Shown: positions 37,429 to 46,857, counted from the first letter of the stretch. The stretch: DNA of 64,000 nucleotides from Fluviicola sp. (GCA_002734085.1 NVXV01000009.1:95423-159422), one strand, 5' to 3'. Numbers and translations are program-made. Notes: generated by a model not told the origin, from the letters alone.

Positions 37429-39216
37429 TTAGAAACCGTATACCCAAGGAATCATAAAAGTGGCGATTGCCCAAAACAGTATGTTTAGAAGTGTCCCCAC
37501 CTTAAGAAAGTCTATGAATTTATATTTCCCTGCACTGTAAACCATAGTGTTTGTCTGGTAACCAATCGGAGTTATAAAACTCGCTGATCCAGCAAACGCA
37601 ATAGCCATAATAAATGGTATTGGGCTTAAGTCAAGACTATTTGCTGCAACAATACTAATTGGTGTAAATAACGCTACTGCAGCATTGTTAGAAATTATCG
37701 ATGTCAGTAATGAAGTAGAAATATAAAGTCCAGATACAATTGCTATGGGGCCCCATTGCTGTAAGTTATTGATTACTGATTCTGCAAACATCACATCCAA
37801 TCCAGTATTTTGCATTGCAACTCCTAAACTTAGTGAACCAGCAAGTAAGAATATAACTTGCCAATCTATCGCTTGATAAATCTCTTTCATTTTAAGTATC
37901 TTCAATATAGCTAATAATGAAACACCTAAAATGGCAGCTGTCATTATATGAAGAATTCCTAGACTTGCTGTAAGAACAATTCCGAATATTACTGCTGTAA
38001 CTATGTAGAAATCTTGTTTGTTAAAAGAGTTGATTTTTGTTTCTGATAAAAGTGCAAAGTGAGCATCGGTACCTGTTTCTTTTTGACGTAATTTATCGAT
38101 ATATTTATTTTTTGTTTCCGCTAAAATTATATCACCGGCTTTTAAACTTATTTCACCTAGATTTTCGTTAAGTACTCCACGTCGTTGTTTTACTCCAAGT
38201 GGTACAGATCTAAATCGTTCCTTAAAATCAACTTCTTTTAAGCGTGAACCTATTAATGGAGAGTTTGCAACTATGATCAACTCAACTAAGGTTGAATCTT
38301 TAGAATCACTAGTAGCGTCCCCCATTTTCACAGTAAAATACTCCTTTCTTTTTACCCATTCTTTAAGATTCTGAATTTGATTAGAGTCACCTCTTACTTT
38401 TAGCGTGTCTCCCTCTTTTAATTCAAATTCTTCATGTGGAACAGCAAAACTTTTTCCACTGCGATTTATGTGAATGATATCAATACCAATTTCTGTCAAT
38501 ATTGAAATAGGTAAGTTATTGTTATTAGTTGTTCGTTCGATTAACTGTAATTCGGTGAGAAATTTTTTAACATTGAACTTTTTATCAAGATCTTTTTCTT
38601 CAACTTTTTTAGGAAGAAGACGATTACCGATGAATAGCATATATAAAATACCCACTACTAAAAAAACGATTCCAATTGGTGTCATTTGAAACATGGAAAT
38701 TGACTCAAGACCTTCATGTTCGGCAATACCACTAACGAGCATATTTGTAGAAGTACCTACCAATGTACAGGTACCTCCAAAAATGGACGCAAAAGATAAC
38801 GGGATAAGCATTTTTTTTGGGTTCTGACCTGAAGCGTTGGCAACTTGAATGATTACTGGAATAAACACTGCTACAACCGGCGTATTATTTATAAAAGCTG
38901 AAATAAAGGCAATTAATATCATCATCAGCACCATGCCTTGATTGAAATTCCTTTTAAATACTTTTGAAAGCCGATGGGCTAAAAATTGCAATGCCCCTGT
39001 TTTGAGCATTGCCGCACTTATTACAAACATGAATGCAACTGTGATTGTTGCCGTGTTTCCAAAACCCTCAACGCCTTCTTCAGGGGAAATGACACCAGTT
39101 AGAACAAGTGAAGTGATGATAAGTATGGCTACCAGATCTATACTTAAGAGTTCTGTAACAAACAAAATTACCGCAAGGATAATGATGATAAGTGTAGTAA
39201 TACTATAAAAATCCAT
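37429..39216 (-). CDS. SLC13/DASS-family permease with two RCK_C (TrkA_C) domains
   Basis: 595 residues. About 11-12 membrane helices in two halves are split by a cytosolic insert (about 215-390) holding two TrkA_C-like domains (SGKSFAVPHEEFELKEGDTL; SLKAGDIILAET). Transport motifs include AFINNTPVVAVFIPV, GTCTLVGTSTNMLVSG, SIISNNAAVALFTPI and GYQTNTMVY, as in Na+/dicarboxylate or Na+/sulfate symporters of the SLC13 group. The substrate cannot be inferred from this alone. It sits next to the CLC-F gene but with an 84-nt gap, so a shared transcript is possible (same strand, downstream of the CLC). Confidence 0.88.
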   Translation of the reverse strand: MDFYSITTLIIIILAVILFVTELLSIDLVAILIITSLVLTGVISPEEGVEGFGNTATITVAFMFVISAAMLKTGALQFLAHRLSKVFKRNFNQGMVLMMILIAFISAFINNTPVVAVFIPVIIQVANASGQNPKKMLIPLSFASIFGGTCTLVGTSTNMLVSGIAEHEGLESISMFQMTPIGIVFLVVGILYMLFIGNRLLPKKVEEKDLDKKFNVKKFLTELQLIERTTNNNNLPISILTEIGIDIIHINRSGKSFAVPHEEFELKEGDTLKVRGDSNQIQNLKEWVKRKEYFTVKMGDATSDSKDSTLVELIIVANSPLIGSRLKEVDFKERFRSVPLGVKQRRGVLNENLGEISLKAGDIILAETKNKYIDKLRQKETGTDAHFALLSETKINSFNKQDFYIVTAVIFGIVLTASLGILHIMTAAILGVSLLAILKILKMKEIYQAIDWQVIFLLAGSLSLGVAMQNTGLDVMFAESVINNLQQWGPIAIVSGLYISTSLLTSIISNNAAVALFTPISIVAANSLDLSPIPFIMAIAFAGSASFITPIGYQTNTMVYSAGKYKFIDFLKVGTLLNILFWAIATFMIPWVYGF

Positions 39217-39300
39217 AGTTTTCAGATTTTGAAAATATTATCTTATTTTGTTACTCTTAGGTCTTAAAATAATAAATATTTACATAAGTCTTATGAAATA

Positions 39301-40536
39301 CTATTTTTCTCGATCTTTTTTTAGAAGTATTTTGAAACTAAACTTATCCAATAAAGGCTGTTGAGTTGCATATACCGAATTACGACCTGATATTATAAAT
39401 GCCGAAGCACAAGCTAAGGTATAATAAGTTGCTCCTTCAATTCCAAATAGTTCGATCCCCATAAACATACAGGCAATTGGCGTGTTTGTAGCTGCTCCAA
39501 AAACAGAAATAAATCCTAGTCCTGCTAAAAGAGACATGGGTAGTGGAACAAACCAAATTAGAATATTTCCAAGTGTTGCACCAATAAAGAACAAAGGTGT
39601 TGCTTCACCTCCTTTAAAACCAGCACCGAGTGTGAAAGCTGTAAGTAATAATTTAATAACAAAGTCGTAGTTCGTTTGAAGATTTAAAAATGAATCAGAA
39701 ATTGTTGGAATTCCTAATCCAAGGTATTTGGTACTACCCAATAGCAAAACAACAATGACTATTACAATTCCTCCAATGAATGGGCGTAGATAAGGGAATG
39801 GGATAAAATTAAAAAGTTTTGTAAAGCCAATTTTTGACCAACTAAAGAGTAATGCAGCGAGACCAAATAGAACACCCACAAAAATGGTCCAAACTGCATT
39901 GATGAATGAGAAATCTGGAATAATCGTAATACTGTACTGTGTATGTCCAACGCTCCACAAACCTGTGCAAATGAAATGCGCCAAATAAGAACTGAGAATG
40001 GCCAGTAGAATTGTTGTAATAGAGTATTTTCGATCTCTGGCAAATTCAAAAGCAAAAACTGCTCCTGCAATGGGTGTTCCGAATACGGCTCCAAATCCTG
40101 CTGATACTCCCATTCTAAGAAGTCTTTTTCTGTGAAAACGCGTCCACTTAAATAGAATCTGTGCTTGATCAGCGATTGCTCCACCCATTTGAACAGCTGT
40201 TCCCTCTCGACCAGCGGATCCACCGAAAAGATGGGTTACAATAGTTCCGAAAAGTACTAGAGGAGCCATTTTCCAATGCAAGTATTTCTTAGGGCGATCC
40301 ATTTCTGTAATCAAACGATTGTTTCCTCCTTCAACTCCTTTGGATAAGTAATAGTAAGTTAGTCCTATGGCTAGACCACCAAGTGGCAGTAGAATAACCC
40401 AATAGAAATTGTTTTCCCGTTCTTGTGTAACAAAATTAAGTGCTTCAAGAAAGAAGGCAGAAATTGAGCCTACAACAAACGATATAAGAATTGTGATGAA
40501 TATCCAACTGGCAATTTTTTTTATTTTTTCTTGCAT
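39301..40536 (-). CDS. CLC-type fluoride/proton antiporter (CLC-F, EriC-F)
   Basis: 411 residues, about 10 or more membrane helices. It carries the features that set the fluoride-exporting CLC subfamily apart from chloride CLCs: GREGT at 109-113 (gating Glu111) where chloride CLCs have GREGP, a VEGGNNRLI segment where chloride CLCs have GSGIP, and the later GFKGGEATPLFFIGATLGN. The family is known to expel fluoride from the cytoplasm in exchange for protons. A fluoride riboswitch lies directly upstream on the same strand, which supports this substrate independently. Start ATG at 40534-40536. The gene has its own promoter box and is 115 nt from the upstream lipoprotein gene's stop. Confidence 0.92.
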   Translation of the reverse strand: MQEKIKKIASWIFITILISFVVGSISAFFLEALNFVTQERENNFYWVILLPLGGLAIGLTYYYLSKGVEGGNNRLITEMDRPKKYLHWKMAPLVLFGTIVTHLFGGSAGREGTAVQMGGAIADQAQILFKWTRFHRKRLLRMGVSAGFGAVFGTPIAGAVFAFEFARDRKYSITTILLAILSSYLAHFICTGLWSVGHTQYSITIIPDFSFINAVWTIFVGVLFGLAALLFSWSKIGFTKLFNFIPFPYLRPFIGGIVIVIVVLLLGSTKYLGLGIPTISDSFLNLQTNYDFVIKLLLTAFTLGAGFKGGEATPLFFIGATLGNILIWFVPLPMSLLAGLGFISVFGAATNTPIACMFMGIELFGIEGATYYTLACASAFIISGRNSVYATQQPLLDKFSFKILLKKDREK

Positions 40537-40565
40537 AATAACTCTATTGAAAAGTACATTTCAAA

Positions 40566-40619
40566 TTCTAGAAGTCATCAGCCCCCAGTGGAGCAGTTCA
40601 AGGCAGACATCATTGCCAA
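40566..40619 (-). ncRNA. Fluoride riboswitch (crcB motif) upstream of the CLC-F gene
   Basis: On the minus strand the segment reads, in order, GGCAATGATGTC, TGCC, TTGAACTGCTCC, a 5-nt loop, GGGGCTGATGAC and TTCTAG. It follows the layout of the crcB/fluoride aptamer (GGCGATGAGG..., AACTGCC, GGGCTGATGGCC, TCTAC in the crystallised Thermotoga example). Conserved blocks AACTGC, CTGATG and CTA are present. P1 pairing of GATGTC with GACTTC has one mismatch, and the inner stem CTCC/GGGG can form. It ends 30 nt before the CLC-F ATG and has a TAAATTTG promoter box just upstream. The gene it controls exports fluoride. No terminator T-run follows, so translational control is the likelier output. Confidence 0.85.
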
Positions 40620-40628
40620 TATTTAAAA

Positions 40629-40636
40629 CAAATTTA
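40629..40636 (-). promoter_or_regulatory. -7 promoter box (TAAATTTG) of the riboswitch/CLC-F transcript
   Basis: Exact TAnnTTTG on the minus strand. It is placed so that transcription would begin about 5-7 nt downstream, just before the aptamer. The -33 TTG is not clear. Confidence 0.5.
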
Positions 40637-40651
40637 CTAGAAATATCGTAA

Positions 40652-41461
40652 TTATTCTTTATTCTCCATTTCGTTTGTCATTGGAGTAACGTAGCTCATG
40701 GTTTTTTCATCGAATATAAAAAAGACAAAGAGCTTATCCGTTGACACAATTTGGTCTGGCGTGTAGTTGTTTATATTTTCAATTTCTGAAGGATTATAAC
40801 CTGGGATTTCACCGTAATACAAAGCAATATCCTTGGCTAATCGAACTGGACTGTCTCTATGTTGAATAGCGTAAACTTCTGGATTAGGCTCTCCAATACT
40901 ATCGTATACAGGACAGTTAAAAGTAAGGAAAACTCTGTCATTGCGTACGGTGTAGTAGTTTCGATGTACGCTATTTTTTATTCTATAATCTACATAAAAA
41001 TCTTTCTGAGAAGGAGTTGTTATTACTTCAAAATCAAGTTCCAAAGGATATTCTGCACTGGATCCGACATTTGGTGTTGAAATGAATTTATCATATTTAC
41101 CTAAATAAACAAACACGTTATTGTATGGTCCAGTAAAACCTATTCTTTTTAAAAAGTCATAATTGTCATTCTTTTTCGCTCTTTCAAAAGCCCATTGTTT
41201 ACGGTTTACTAAAATTATAGCGTCCTCTAACGTATCTCTATCTATTTTAGCTTTATGAATCTGAATGTTATATTTTTCTGAAGCATTAATCTTTAGTTCT
41301 GCTTCAACTGCACGTTTAGCTCGTTCTTCGAAACTGAGGTTTGTTTCTTTTTCCTTTTTCGAAATTTTGGATTCACTAACTTCTGATTTGCATGAAGTGT
41401 GAAATAATGCAAGTATTAAAAAGACAAGTGGAAAAAAGAAATTAGATTTTTTCAAGTACAT
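40652..41461 (-). CDS. Hypothetical lipoprotein
   Basis: 269 residues. The signal peptide has a lipobox ending HTSCKSE (Cys about residue 24), followed by a Ser/Lys/Glu-rich linker. The remaining 220 residues are not recognised; the pattern alternates strands and helices (DTLEDAIILVNRK; NNVFVYLGKYDKF; HRNYYTVRNDRVFLTFNCP). It probably sits in an outer or inner membrane facing the periplasm. It overlaps the upstream nucleoside phosphorylase gene by 20 nt, so the two are likely co-transcribed. It is not part of the riboswitch transcript, which starts below its stop. Confidence 0.7.
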   Translation of the reverse strand: MYLKKSNFFFPLVFLILALFHTSCKSEVSESKISKKEKETNLSFEERAKRAVEAELKINASEKYNIQIHKAKIDRDTLEDAIILVNRKQWAFERAKKNDNYDFLKRIGFTGPYNNVFVYLGKYDKFISTPNVGSSAEYPLELDFEVITTPSQKDFYVDYRIKNSVHRNYYTVRNDRVFLTFNCPVYDSIGEPNPEVYAIQHRDSPVRLAKDIALYYGEIPGYNPSEIENINNYTPDQIVSTDKLFVFFIFDEKTMSYVTPMTNEMENKE

Positions 41462-42308
41462 ATTCTATAAGTTCTAAAATTTTGGTGCTGTAATTTTTTG
41501 TAAATTCTTTTTTTCTGCGATTTGCTAATCCTAAACAAATGGCTGTTGATTCATGACCTAAGGATGAGGATAGCGCAAAGAGAGCAGAACACTCCATCTC
41601 CAAGTTTGAAAAGCGAAACGATTTATATTTAAAATCGTGAAAAGAATCCAACATGTTTGGAACTGTTAATGGAAGCCTTAGTTTCCTACCTTGTGGACCG
41701 TAAAATCCAGAACTTGTGACTGTAATTCCCTCTTTGATATGTGCTGCTCTCAAGCGTTGATTTATTTGCTCTGAAGCTGGTGTGATATATGGGACAACTC
41801 CATTTGGTAAACTCACTTTAGATTTTATTTCATTCAGTAAATCTATGGTGTCGGGATTCTCTTTTAATTCATAGAAATGCCCAACATTATCAATTCCCAT
41901 AGCATGAGATGACAGAATAAAGCTATCAACAGGGATTTCATCTTGTAAAATTCCGCAAGTGCCAACTCGAATAATTTCAAGCGTCGTTTTTTCGTTTTTA
42001 ACTGTTCTTGTCTCCAGATCAATATTAACTAGAGCATCTAATTCGTTTAGGACAATATCTACATTGTCTGTACCAATACCCGTTGATACAACAGAGATAT
42101 TCTTTCCTTTATAAATACCTGTATGACAAGCAAACTCACGATGCTGACTCTTGTGTGTAATGGTGTCGAAGTAATTTGATACTGTTTCAACTCTGTTTTG
42201 GTCACCGACGATGATCACCTTATGCGCAAGGTCTTCTGGTCGAATGCCTAAATGATACACTTCTCCTTCGGGAGTCAGTACTAGTTCGGATGGTAAAAAA
42301 TCTGCCAT
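41442..42308 (-). CDS. Nucleoside phosphorylase (uridine phosphorylase-like)
   Basis: About 288 residues from the ATG at 42308 (MADFLPSELVL); an upstream ATG at 42326 would add six. It belongs to the PNP/UDP phosphorylase superfamily: VIIVGDQNRVETVSNYFD near the N-terminus, FACHTGIYKGKNISVVSTGIGTDNVDIVLNE (phosphate and ribose loops), IIRVGTCGILQ, and the late NLEMECSALFALSS (the purine/uridine phosphorylase MExE-like motif, here MECSAL). These enzymes split nucleosides with phosphate in the salvage pathway. The base it prefers is uncertain. It overlaps the lipoprotein gene by 20 nt. Confidence 0.88.
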   Translation of the reverse strand: MADFLPSELVLTPEGEVYHLGIRPEDLAHKVIIVGDQNRVETVSNYFDTITHKSQHREFACHTGIYKGKNISVVSTGIGTDNVDIVLNELDALVNIDLETRTVKNEKTTLEIIRVGTCGILQDEIPVDSFILSSHAMGIDNVGHFYELKENPDTIDLLNEIKSKVSLPNGVVPYITPASEQINQRLRAAHIKEGITVTSSGFYGPQGRKLRLPLTVPNMLDSFHDFKYKSFRFSNLEMECSALFALSSSLGHESTAICLGLANRRKKEFTKNYSTKILELIEYVLEKI

Positions 42309-42390
42309 AAAAACAAAAATAGCCACAAGTATTGTAACTTGCAGCTATTTAACGTTAAATATTTCTAATCCATTCAAATAATCTATGGGC

Positions 42391-43143
42391 TTAGTTGTTG
42401 ACGCTGCCAAATACTTTTGTAAGTAAATCAGTTACACGAGCAGCTGGATCTTTTCTTATCTTATTTTCTTCTTTTTCAACCATTATGAATAATCCGTCAA
42501 TTGCTTTTTCCGTAACATATTCATTCAAGTCTGTATTTACAGGATCTCCGCCAGTAAATTTTACAGCTTGGTTATATTTTGTCATAACCGGATTCCAATA
42601 TTCTGTAAGTTTTACTTTTTCAATTGATTCTTGAACTTTCGGTGAAAAAGCTTCAACTAGTTGTGCTGTAGTTTTTTTACGAAGAAAATCAGTAGCTGCA
42701 CCTTCACCATCGTTTAAGATTGCAAATCCATCTTGGACAGACATGTTTTTAATGGCATCAATAAATATAGGTGTTGCTTCTTTTGCCGCATCTTCAGCTG
42801 CACGATTTAAAGTAGTAACAATTTTATCTACTTGTCCATCTAGTCCCCATTCCAATGCTTTTTCTTTCATTCTTTCGGCACTTGGAGGAAATGGTAATTT
42901 TATTTGTTGATTCCCCATAAATCCATCTGTTACAGAGGTAACATCAACAGCATTTCTGATTCCAACTGTTAGCGCTTCTTTTAGCCCAGAAACCACTTCT
43001 TGATTTGTTAACTTTGGTGCACTTTCATTACCTCCAGTAGAAGTTGTATCTAATACAGTATTAGCAGTATCACTCAATACATCACAGCTAGGAGCTACAA
43101 AAATGAACCCTGACAATAACACTATTTGTAAAACTTTTTTCAT
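42391..43143 (-). CDS. DUF4197 lipoprotein
   Basis: About 250 residues from the ATG at 43143 (MKKVLQIVLLSGFIF). An upstream ATG at 43167 would add eight residues. The lipobox ends at VAPSCDV. Most of the mature protein is the DUF4197 domain: GLKEALTVGIRNAVDVTS, GFMGNQQIKLPFPP, MNRAAEDAAKEATPIFI-like helix, GFAILNDGEGAATDFLR and MTKYNQ. DUF4197 proteins are periplasmic-facing and of unknown function. Divergent from cinA over 66 nt. Confidence 0.88.
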   Translation of the reverse strand: MKKVLQIVLLSGFIFVAPSCDVLSDTANTVLDTTSTGGNESAPKLTNQEVVSGLKEALTVGIRNAVDVTSVTDGFMGNQQIKLPFPPSAERMKEKALEWGLDGQVDKIVTTLNRAAEDAAKEATPIFIDAIKNMSVQDGFAILNDGEGAATDFLRKKTTAQLVEAFSPKVQESIEKVKLTEYWNPVMTKYNQAVKFTGGDPVNTDLNEYVTEKAIDGLFIMVEKEENKIRKDPAARVTDLLTKVFGSVNN

Positions 43144-43209
43144 TTCTTTTCTATTTTTATCAAACATACGAATAATTTTACTGTTTTATTTCAAAAGTTA
43201 TACCAAATT

Positions 43210-44454
43210 ATGCAAGCAGCAATAATTACAATCGGAGATGAATTATTAATTGGTCAAACATTGAACACAAATGCAGCGTGGATAGGTCAAGAGTTGAGTA
43301 ATCAAGGGATTAGGATTTATCGTTCAATAACTATTCGAGATGAAAGAAAAGACATATTAGATGTTGTGGATGACTATATGAATGAAGCAGATCTGATTAT
43401 TGTTACAGGAGGGCTTGGTCCAACCAAGGATGATATTACAAAGGAAACACTATGTGATTATTTCGAGACTACTCTGGAGTTGAATGACCGTGTTTTGAAT
43501 CGGATAAAGAAATATTTTGAAGCGAGAGGAAAAGAAATGTTACCAAGTAATATCCAACAAGCTGAACTTCCAAAAGGAGCTATTATTTTAGATAACAATC
43601 ACGGAACAGCTTCAGGTATGTGGTTTGAAAAAGGGGGGAAGGTATTGGTTTCAATCCCTGGAGTTCCTTATGAAATGAAGGCGATAATGAATGAAGAGGT
43701 TCTGCCTCGGTCAAAAGCAAAATTTGGAGTTACTGGAAACTATCATCAAACTTTAATGACCCAAGGTGTAGGAGAATCATTTCTTGCGGATCAAATTAAA
43801 GATTGGGAAGATAGAATTTATGGTGATGATTTGTTTTTAGCGTACTTGCCTTCACCAGGTATTGTCAAGTTAAGATTGACTTCTAAGAATGGCGCTACTG
43901 ATGCTAAAAAAATTGAAAATTACTTTCATGAACTGCGCGAAAAACTTCCGAAATATGCTTATGGGATGAATGGAGAAACAATTTTTGAAGTTGTAGGAGG
44001 TTTACTTCGTAAAAGGGGTAAAACTCTGGGAACTATTGAGAGTTGTACTGGTGGAGGAATAGCAAATGCCTTTATTCAAAAATCGGGTTCTTCTGATTTT
44101 TTCCAAGGTGGCTTAGTGACCTACTCGAATGAGCTTAAGGTGAAGCTAGCAAGTGTAGAAAGTGAAACATTAGATACGTATGGAGCAGTTTCAGAAGAGA
44201 CTGTTAAGGAAATGGCTTTAGGTGGAATGAAAAATTTAAATGTTGATTATTCAATCGCAGTTTCAGGAATTGCAGGCCCTGATGGGGGGACAGAGGAGAA
44301 GCCTGTCGGTACCGTTTGGATTGCTGTTGGTTGCCCTGAAGGAGGAGTGATTGCTAAGAAGTTTTTATTTGGAGAACATCGAGGAAGAAACCTGGAAAAG
44401 ACGCAGCTTTATGCAGCAAATATGCTTAGGAAGGTGTTGTTGAAGGTTGAATAA
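43210..44454 (+). CDS. cinA: CinA-family protein (competence/damage-inducible protein A)
   Basis: 414 residues, full length. The N-terminal half is a molybdopterin-binding (MoCF) fold: AIITIGDELLIGQTLNTN, VTGGLGPTKDDITKE, HGTASGMWFE. The C-terminal half is the NMN amidohydrolase (PncC) domain: GTIESCTGGGIANAF, FQGGLVTYSNELK, AVSGIAGPDGGTEEKPVGTVWIA. It deamidates NMN in the NAD salvage cycle. Monocistronic. Confidence 0.96.
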   Translation: MQAAIITIGDELLIGQTLNTNAAWIGQELSNQGIRIYRSITIRDERKDILDVVDDYMNEADLIIVTGGLGPTKDDITKETLCDYFETTLELNDRVLNRIKKYFEARGKEMLPSNIQQAELPKGAIILDNNHGTASGMWFEKGGKVLVSIPGVPYEMKAIMNEEVLPRSKAKFGVTGNYHQTLMTQGVGESFLADQIKDWEDRIYGDDLFLAYLPSPGIVKLRLTSKNGATDAKKIENYFHELREKLPKYAYGMNGETIFEVVGGLLRKRGKTLGTIESCTGGGIANAFIQKSGSSDFFQGGLVTYSNELKVKLASVESETLDTYGAVSEETVKEMALGGMKNLNVDYSIAVSGIAGPDGGTEEKPVGTVWIAVGCPEGGVIAKKFLFGEHRGRNLEKTQLYAANMLRKVLLKVE

Positions 44455-44605
44455 GTCATTATTTTTGATGCTTGAGAAGTAAAATGAATTTAGCCAAACT
44501 GAAACACATGAGTCCATTACCAATGACTACGATGGTTCCTATATGTTTTTTGAAGGATACTCACTAGTTGAATTGAAGTATTCACTTATTCCTTAATAAA
44601 GTGAG

Positions 44606-44640
44606 CAAAAAAAATCCCCAATCGAAATTGAGGATTTTTT
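44606..44640. terminator. Bidirectional terminator between cinA and the S46 peptidase
   Basis: Stem AAAATCC-c-CAAT / ATTG-a-GGATTTT with a CGAA loop and one internal mismatch. The A-rich and T-rich flanks serve both strands. Confidence 0.75.
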
Positions 44641-44658
44641 AATACTTTGAAAAAGAAG

Positions 44659-46809
44659 TTACTCTACAATTTCCATTTCTTCAATAAGGTTTGTTGCACC
44701 GCCGTACTTATCTACAATGAACAATACGTAACGAATATCACATGATATAGTTCGTTGAATATCCTTCTCAAAGAAGATGTCACCTGACATTGCTTCCCAG
44801 TTACCATCGAAAGCTGTACCTATTAACTGACCGTCACCATTAATTACTGGTGAGCCAGAGTTTCCTCCAGTGATATCATTGTTGCTAATAAAGTTTACTG
44901 GCATCTCACCTTTTTCATTTGCATATTTTCCAAACTCTTTGTTTTCGTACAGTTCTTTTAGCTTAGGAGCAACATGGAACTCAGGATTGTTAGGGTCCTC
45001 TTTTTTCAATCCTTGTTCTAAGGTTGTGTAGATATCATATTTTTTACCTTCTTCAGGAGAATAAGGTAGAACATTCCCATAACTCAATCTTAAAGTACTG
45101 TTTGCGTTTGGGTAAAACATTTTGTCCTTATCCATTTCACGGTAACCTTTAACAAACATACGATTCGCTCTATCCAAATCATTTAGTGCTTGCTTATGTT
45201 CAGGAATTTCTTGTACTTCTTCGTACTTTTGATTAATTGAAGTAATAAGCTGGTATAGCGGATCTTTTTTCAACTTTTTCAGAGGAAACTCATCTTCTCC
45301 CACTTTACTATCAAATTTTTCAAAATTCTCTTTTGAGCCAAAAATGGACTTTTTACGGGCTTTTTTCACGAATTTATCGATTTTACCTTTATCGCCTAAT
45401 TTTTTGATTTCCTCAGGCATGAATTCTTCTGGTATATCCTGATAGTACATTTTTAATACCTCTGCCAAGAGTTCAAATTCTAAGTCTAAGTTTGCCGTTT
45501 CATAAAAATCATTAAGCATTCCTTTAAAATAGGCGTAAACCATTTTAGCTCTTGATTCTTGTTCTTCTTCGATCATCTCTTCAATAAAGCTAAATCTAAA
45601 GATATTCAAATTCAAATCAACAGAGTAAATAAATTCTGACTGATATACATTCGTGTAAACATAGTCCTCAGTAACTTTGTAAGAATTCTCTATTTTTTCA
45701 AAAACATCTTGATACTCTGGATGTTTGGCTGCAAAAATATTAAACCTTTTTTCTAACTCTCGTTTTTTATCGGCAACTTTATTTTTCTTTAACTGCTCGG
45801 TTTGTCCAATAAAGTATTTCCAATAATTCGCTACTTGAGCATATTTCGAAGCATAATTCAATCGAACTTTTGTGCTCTCATCCATATACTTTTTCATTAC
45901 CTCAAGCTTTTTAGCTCTTACTTCAACTCGTTTTGGCTGTTCTTTATTAATAGCTTGTTCTATACCAAAAGAAGATAAATAACGATCAGTGCTTCCTGGG
46001 AAACCAAAAACCATAGCAAAATCTCCTTCTTGATATCCTTTTATAGAAATAGGTAAAGAATACTTTGGGTTGTAAGGTTTGTTATCTTCACTGTATTCTG
46101 CTGGTTTGTTATCAGTACCAGCATATATACGGAACATTGAAAAATCCCCAGTGTGTCTTGGATACATCCAGTTGTCCGTATCATGACCAAATTTACCTAT
46201 TGATTCTGGAGGAGTTCCCGTTAGACGTACATCTTTATACGTTTCTGTAACGAATATATAAAACTCGTTTCCTTCGAAGAAATCACGTACATAAGCTTTG
46301 TAATTAGTTCCTTCAATTGCTTCATTTACGAGTTCTTTAGATATCTCGGAAATTTTATCAGCTCTTTCTTGTTCAGTCATTTTATCTGTGAGGTTCTTAT
46401 TAATCTGTTCTGAAACGTCACCTATAGATATAATAAAAGTAGCTGTAAGTCCTTCAACAGGTATTTCTTCTTCGTGAGACTTCGCCCAGAAACCATTATC
46501 CAAATAATTGTTTTCCTCTGTAGATGCACCTGCAATTGCATCATAACCACAGTGATGATTTGTAAGAAGTAGTCCCTTTTTTGATATTACTTCAGCAGTA
46601 CAAAAACCACCAAACGAAACAATTGCATCTTTAATAGAAGCGTTGTTAATACTGTATATTTCTTCTTTTGTTAAGTTGAGACCATGTTTTTTCATGTCCT
46701 CATAGTTCCGTCCTAATAAGAATGGTAACCACATACCTTCATCAGCTCTAGATACATTAGAGAATAAGAAAATAGAAAGTAAAGCAAATGCAAAAAATTG
46801 TTTTTTCAT
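44659..46809 (-). CDS. S46-family dipeptidyl-peptidase (DPP7-like)
   Basis: 716 residues, full family length. A signal peptide ends about residue 22 (SNVSRAD). S46 peptidases are periplasmic or surface exopeptidases that remove N-terminal dipeptides, feeding amino-acid catabolism. The chymotrypsin-like triad is visible: His86 in LLTNHHCGYDAIAG, probably Asp222 in YPRHTGDFSMF, and Ser651 in GGNSGSPVIN. The S1-pocket position 18 residues after the Ser is Gly (FDGNWE), as in DPP7, which prefers hydrophobic residues. DPP11, which prefers Asp/Glu, has Arg there. Substrate preference is therefore inferred as DPP7-like. A -7 box (TATTTTTG) lies 49 nt upstream on the same strand. Confidence 0.93.
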   Translation of the reverse strand: MKKQFFAFALLSIFLFSNVSRADEGMWLPFLLGRNYEDMKKHGLNLTKEEIYSINNASIKDAIVSFGGFCTAEVISKKGLLLTNHHCGYDAIAGASTEENNYLDNGFWAKSHEEEIPVEGLTATFIISIGDVSEQINKNLTDKMTEQERADKISEISKELVNEAIEGTNYKAYVRDFFEGNEFYIFVTETYKDVRLTGTPPESIGKFGHDTDNWMYPRHTGDFSMFRIYAGTDNKPAEYSEDNKPYNPKYSLPISIKGYQEGDFAMVFGFPGSTDRYLSSFGIEQAINKEQPKRVEVRAKKLEVMKKYMDESTKVRLNYASKYAQVANYWKYFIGQTEQLKKNKVADKKRELEKRFNIFAAKHPEYQDVFEKIENSYKVTEDYVYTNVYQSEFIYSVDLNLNIFRFSFIEEMIEEEQESRAKMVYAYFKGMLNDFYETANLDLEFELLAEVLKMYYQDIPEEFMPEEIKKLGDKGKIDKFVKKARKKSIFGSKENFEKFDSKVGEDEFPLKKLKKDPLYQLITSINQKYEEVQEIPEHKQALNDLDRANRMFVKGYREMDKDKMFYPNANSTLRLSYGNVLPYSPEEGKKYDIYTTLEQGLKKEDPNNPEFHVAPKLKELYENKEFGKYANEKGEMPVNFISNNDITGGNSGSPVINGDGQLIGTAFDGNWEAMSGDIFFEKDIQRTISCDIRYVLFIVDKYGGATNLIEEMEIVE

Positions 46810-46857
46810 AGTTGTTTATAAATATTGGTAATATTAAATATTTAATTTAAAGGTTAG

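Noticed and set aside
39762..40223. 153-residue minus frame within the CLC-F gene
   Set aside because: Alternative frame of the CLC gene on the same strand; the CLC frame carries all conserved motifs.
40537..40565. Rho-independent terminator as the riboswitch expression platform
   Set aside because: A weak TTGAAA/TTTCAA stem exists, but no T-run follows, so transcription termination is unlikely.
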